Below, piece after piece: positions 61,246 through 64,000 of a DNA stretch of 64,000 nt (within the stretch, counting starts at the first letter, position 1; each line of letters opens with the position of its first letter). The DNA comes from Pseudoalteromonas umbrosa (GTDB lineage: Bacteria > Pseudomonadota > Gammaproteobacteria > Enterobacterales > Alteromonadaceae). A program made the position numbers and the translations under genes. The stretch spans positions 76,247 to 140,246 of the forward strand of contig NZ_JASJUU010000003.1 in NCBI RefSeq assembly GCF_030125375.1. The letters run 5' to 3'. The notes below the pieces were generated by a model. That model had not been told where the DNA came from and ran no database searches. It saw only the letters and a list, made by a program, of their open reading frames with translations.

Positions 61246-64000
61246 ATGAGCGTGTCTAAATCCTCAAATAAGGTACTCAAGCTCAGTGCTATAACCATGG
61301 GTTTGATCAGTGCATCGGCTTTTGCCGAGGTAAACTGTGACAGCCTAACGAGTTGGGAAGCAGGTAAAATTTATGTTGGCGGCAATAAGGTGCAACAAGA
61401 TAACGTTGCATATAAAGCAAATTGGTGGAACCGTTCTTCACCAAAACTAAAGTCTGGCCAATGGCAAGAGTGGACGAAGCTAGGCGAGTGCAGTAGTGCA
61501 GAGCCCATCAACCAAGCGCCTTCAATTAAATTGCTCAAACCAATCGCAGATATCACCGTGGCTGAAAATGAACAAGTCATCATTGATTTCTCAGCTAACG
61601 ACAGCGATGGTGAAGTGAAGCATGTTGCGGTATATCACAACGATGCATTGGTAAAAGTGCTAAGTCAAGCACCATATAGCTTTTCTTGGCAAGCGAAACA
61701 GGGTAAGCATGAGTTCCATGGTGTTGCGTTAGATGACGATGGTGCTACTGCAAAATCAGTCAGTCGCAAAGTAAGTGTTGAGGCGTTGCCCCCTAAAGAT
61801 CAAAATACAGCACCGATCGCACGCTTAGCAGCACAATTGCCAAGTGAACTAGAAGTGGGTAGTCAGATTGTATTTACTTTGATAGCAAATGATAAAGAGT
61901 CGGATGGTTTGACTCAATCACTCTCTGTGAATGGCGTCGAAGTAGTGAACACATCTCAAAATGAGTTTGAATATGCATGGACAGCCACTGCAAAAGGTCC
62001 GCAGACATTCGTCTTAGTCGCGAAAGATGAACACGGCCTAGAATCAGAAAAAATAAGCCGAACCTTTACGGTGAAAGCGAAAGATGATGGTCAGAGTTCA
62101 CATGATGATTGCCGCCCTGCTGGTTTATACCAAACGCCCGGTGTAACGCCGTCTTACTGTGATATTTATGACAGTGAAGGGCGTGAAAAAATGGGGGCAG
62201 ATCACCCAAGACGTGTGATTGGTTACTTCACAAGTTGGCGTCATGGCAAAAACGATCAGCCTAGTTACCTTGTTAAAGACATTCCATGGGACAAGATCAC
62301 ACATATCAATTACGCGTTTGCACACGTCAATGATAAAAATGAAATAAGCATTGGTAACCCCAATGCAGACGGTAATGCGGCCACTAATATGACTTGGCCG
62401 GGTATTGCTGGTGCTGAAATGGACCCTAGCCTGCCGTACAAAGGGCATTTCAACCTCCTGAATAAATATAAAAAGCAATATCCACATGTAAAAACCATGA
62501 TCTCAGTCGGTGGTTGGGCTGAAACTGGCGGTTATTTCGACGAAACTGGAAAGCGAGTGAATAATGGTGGTTTCTATACGATGACCACTAATGCAGATGG
62601 CAGTGTTAACCATGCAGGTATTGCTCAATTTGTGAAAAGCTCGGTTGAGTTCTTAAGAACCTATGGTTTTGATGGCTTAGACGTTGATTACGAATACCCA
62701 TCATCAATGAAAGACTCCGGTCATCCAGAAGATTTTCCTGTAAGTAACGCAAGACGTGCAGGGTTAAATAAATCTTATCAAGTGCTGATGAAAGAATTAC
62801 GTGAAGCGCTTGATAAAGCGGGTGAGCAAGACGACAAACACTATATGTTGACCATTGCGTCTCCGTCATCAGGCTATTTATTGCGCGGTATGGAAACCTT
62901 CCAAACTGCCCAGTACTTAGATTTTGTGAATATCATGTCGTACGACTTGCACGGTGCGTGGAACGATCATGTTGGTCACAATGCGCCGCTCTATGATACG
63001 GGTAAAGATACAGAGCTTAAGGTGTGGAATGTCTACGGCACTAAAGAGTTCGGTGGCATTGGTTATTTGAATACCGACTGGGCGGTGAACTATTTCCGCG
63101 GTGCATTACCTGCAGGTCGTATAAACATTGGTATTCCATACTACACTCGTGGTTTCAAAGATGTACGCGGTGGTGAAAATGGCTTGTGGGGCCGTGCTCC
63201 TTTGCCAAACCAAAGCGATTGTCCAAAAGGCACAGGTATTGGTGAAAAGAACAAATGTGGTAACGGCGCAATTGGTATTGATAACCTGTGGCATGACATT
63301 GAAAACGGTCAAGAAGTGGCTGCCGGTTCTAACCCACTTTGGCATGCGAAAAACCTTGAGCATGGGATCAACCCAAGTTACTTAGAAGTTTATGGCTTAA
63401 CTCCTGAAACCGATGCAGATGATGTTTTGCGCGGTGACTATGTACGTCATTACGATGACGTTGCAGTTGCACCATGGCTGTATAACGCCGAGAAAAAAGT
63501 ATTCCTATCGATGGAAGACACAGAGTCTATGAAAACCAAATTAGACTATGTCGTTGATAAGGGTCTGGGCGGAGTCATGTTCTGGGAGCTTGCTGGTGAC
63601 TTTGATTATCACGCTGATAAAGGCGAGTACTTTATGGGCTCAACAATGACAGCGCTGGCATACAACACCTTCAATCAAAGTGGTGTGGCCTATGACAATC
63701 ATGTTGGTGATAGTGCCTTTGCGGTACCAAGCGAAGCGGTGAATATTGCATTTGAAGCGAAAGACTTCCCGGTGGGTGACCAAAACTACCCAATTCGTCC
63801 AACCTTTGCCTTTACTAATAACTCTGAGATTGACCTGACGGGTGCAACGATTACGTTCAACGTACCAACCTCTACCTCAGCTATTTTCAAGTCAAATTGG
63901 AATGCGCGCAAAAAATTGGGTATGCGTGTAGAGCATGATGCGTCAAATTCTACTGGTAATAACATCGGCGGTTTTGAAAATGAATTCCACCGTTTTTCAA
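61246..64000 (+). CDS. Secreted GH18 chitinase with CBM5/12 and Ig-like domains, 3' end beyond the window
   Basis: At least 918 residues, open to the window edge. Signal LKLSAITMGLISASAFA. Residues 28-82 are a CBM5/12-type chitin-binding domain (LTSWEAGKIYVGGNKVQQDN, WTKLGEC). Two Ig/PKD-like domains lie at about 90-185 and 190-280. The GH18 catalytic domain starts near 320 (RRVIGYFTSWRHGKND), with SVGGWAETGG and the DxxDxDxE signature as DGLDVDYE (Asp476, 479, 481 and catalytic Glu483), and WELAGDFDY near the end of the barrel. It splits chitin outside the cell with substrate assistance. AGGAAA precedes the ATG. Further binding domains probably follow. Confidence 0.95.
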   Translation, partial: MSVSKSSNKVLKLSAITMGLISASAFAEVNCDSLTSWEAGKIYVGGNKVQQDNVAYKANWWNRSSPKLKSGQWQEWTKLGECSSAEPINQAPSIKLLKPIADITVAENEQVIIDFSANDSDGEVKHVAVYHNDALVKVLSQAPYSFSWQAKQGKHEFHGVALDDDGATAKSVSRKVSVEALPPKDQNTAPIARLAAQLPSELEVGSQIVFTLIANDKESDGLTQSLSVNGVEVVNTSQNEFEYAWTATAKGPQTFVLVAKDEHGLESEKISRTFTVKAKDDGQSSHDDCRPAGLYQTPGVTPSYCDIYDSEGREKMGADHPRRVIGYFTSWRHGKNDQPSYLVKDIPWDKITHINYAFAHVNDKNEISIGNPNADGNAATNMTWPGIAGAEMDPSLPYKGHFNLLNKYKKQYPHVKTMISVGGWAETGGYFDETGKRVNNGGFYTMTTNADGSVNHAGIAQFVKSSVEFLRTYGFDGLDVDYEYPSSMKDSGHPEDFPVSNARRAGLNKSYQVLMKELREALDKAGEQDDKHYMLTIASPSSGYLLRGMETFQTAQYLDFVNIMSYDLHGAWNDHVGHNAPLYDTGKDTELKVWNVYGTKEFGGIGYLNTDWAVNYFRGALPAGRINIGIPYYTRGFKDVRGGENGLWGRAPLPNQSDCPKGTGIGEKNKCGNGAIGIDNLWHDIENGQEVAAGSNPLWHAKNLEHGINPSYLEVYGLTPETDADDVLRGDYVRHYDDVAVAPWLYNAEKKVFLSMEDTESMKTKLDYVVDKGLGGVMFWELAGDFDYHADKGEYFMGSTMTALAYNTFNQSGVAYDNHVGDSAFAVPSEAVNIAFEAKDFPVGDQNYPIRPTFAFTNNSEIDLTGATITFNVPTSTSAIFKSNWNARKKLGMRVEHDASNSTGNNIGGFENEFHRFS

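Overview
The window looks like chromosome of a marine gammaproteobacterium of the order Alteromonadales, most probably Pseudoalteromonas. The reasons are the AT-rich base composition, TonB-dependent receptors of the kind common in this group, a secreted GH18 chitinase with a CBM5/12-type domain, many secreted peptidases and lipoproteins, and CadC-like winged-helix regulators. This assignment is inference from gene content. I saw no rRNA, tRNA, prophage, insertion sequence or CRISPR array.

Layout. 1-3.9 kb: AldB-type aldehyde dehydrogenase convergent with a LysR regulator, then a LysE-type exporter and a small membrane protein. 4-8.4 kb: histone-deacetylase-like amidohydrolase and a DUF1800/DUF1501 secreted pair. 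8.5-19 kb: secreted serine hydrolase, a tandem pair of small membrane genes (the first frameshifted), several secreted proteins of unknown role, an S41 protease fused to a beta-lactamase-like hydrolase, and an FGE-like/FN3/CBM-like secreted protein. 19-30.5 kb: a winged-helix/TPR regulator, a membrane adenylate cyclase, an S9 peptidase, a TonB receptor divergent from a winged-helix/beta-propeller membrane regulator, and a lipoprotein. 30.5-36.2 kb: a TetR regulator divergent from an exported haloalkane-dehalogenase-like enzyme with two palindromic operators, a DUF2807 lipoprotein and amidohydrolase behind two long inverted repeats, and a GNAT acetyltransferase. 36.4-48.6 kb: TonB/Sel1 protein, second TonB receptor, ThrE-type exporter, LacI regulator joined end to end with a glycosyltransferase, an S9 homologue that has lost its catalytic serine, and RhtA. 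48.7-55 kb: DUF2431 methyltransferase-like protein with a U1-type zinc finger, soluble CZB chemoreceptor, diguanylate cyclase, DUF3429 protein, AhpC and AhpF. 55-60.6 kb: a Maf/MptE-like (DUF115) protein followed by three paralogous secreted proteins with perfect 18-nt tandem repeats coding FGAGDS, and a DM13 protein. 61.2-64 kb: chitinase cut by the window edge.

The most unusual part is 55.2-60.1 kb. A cytoplasmic Maf-like protein lies 22 bp upstream of the first of three secreted paralogues. Each paralogue has a signal peptide, a hexapeptide array that starts at residue 51 in all three (7, 2 and 9 units) and a two-cysteine C-terminal domain. The arrays of the first and third genes use different synonymous codons but are nearly uniform inside each gene, so each probably expanded on its own. 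The spacer between the second and third genes carries what looks like the decayed 3' end of a fourth copy. I know of no described family that fits these proteins.

Other items worth attention are the S9 pseudo-peptidase, the S41/beta-lactamase fusion, the zinc-finger methyltransferase-like protein, the exported dehalogenase-like enzyme with its paired operators, and long palindromes ahead of the DUF2807/amidohydrolase pair and the chitinase.
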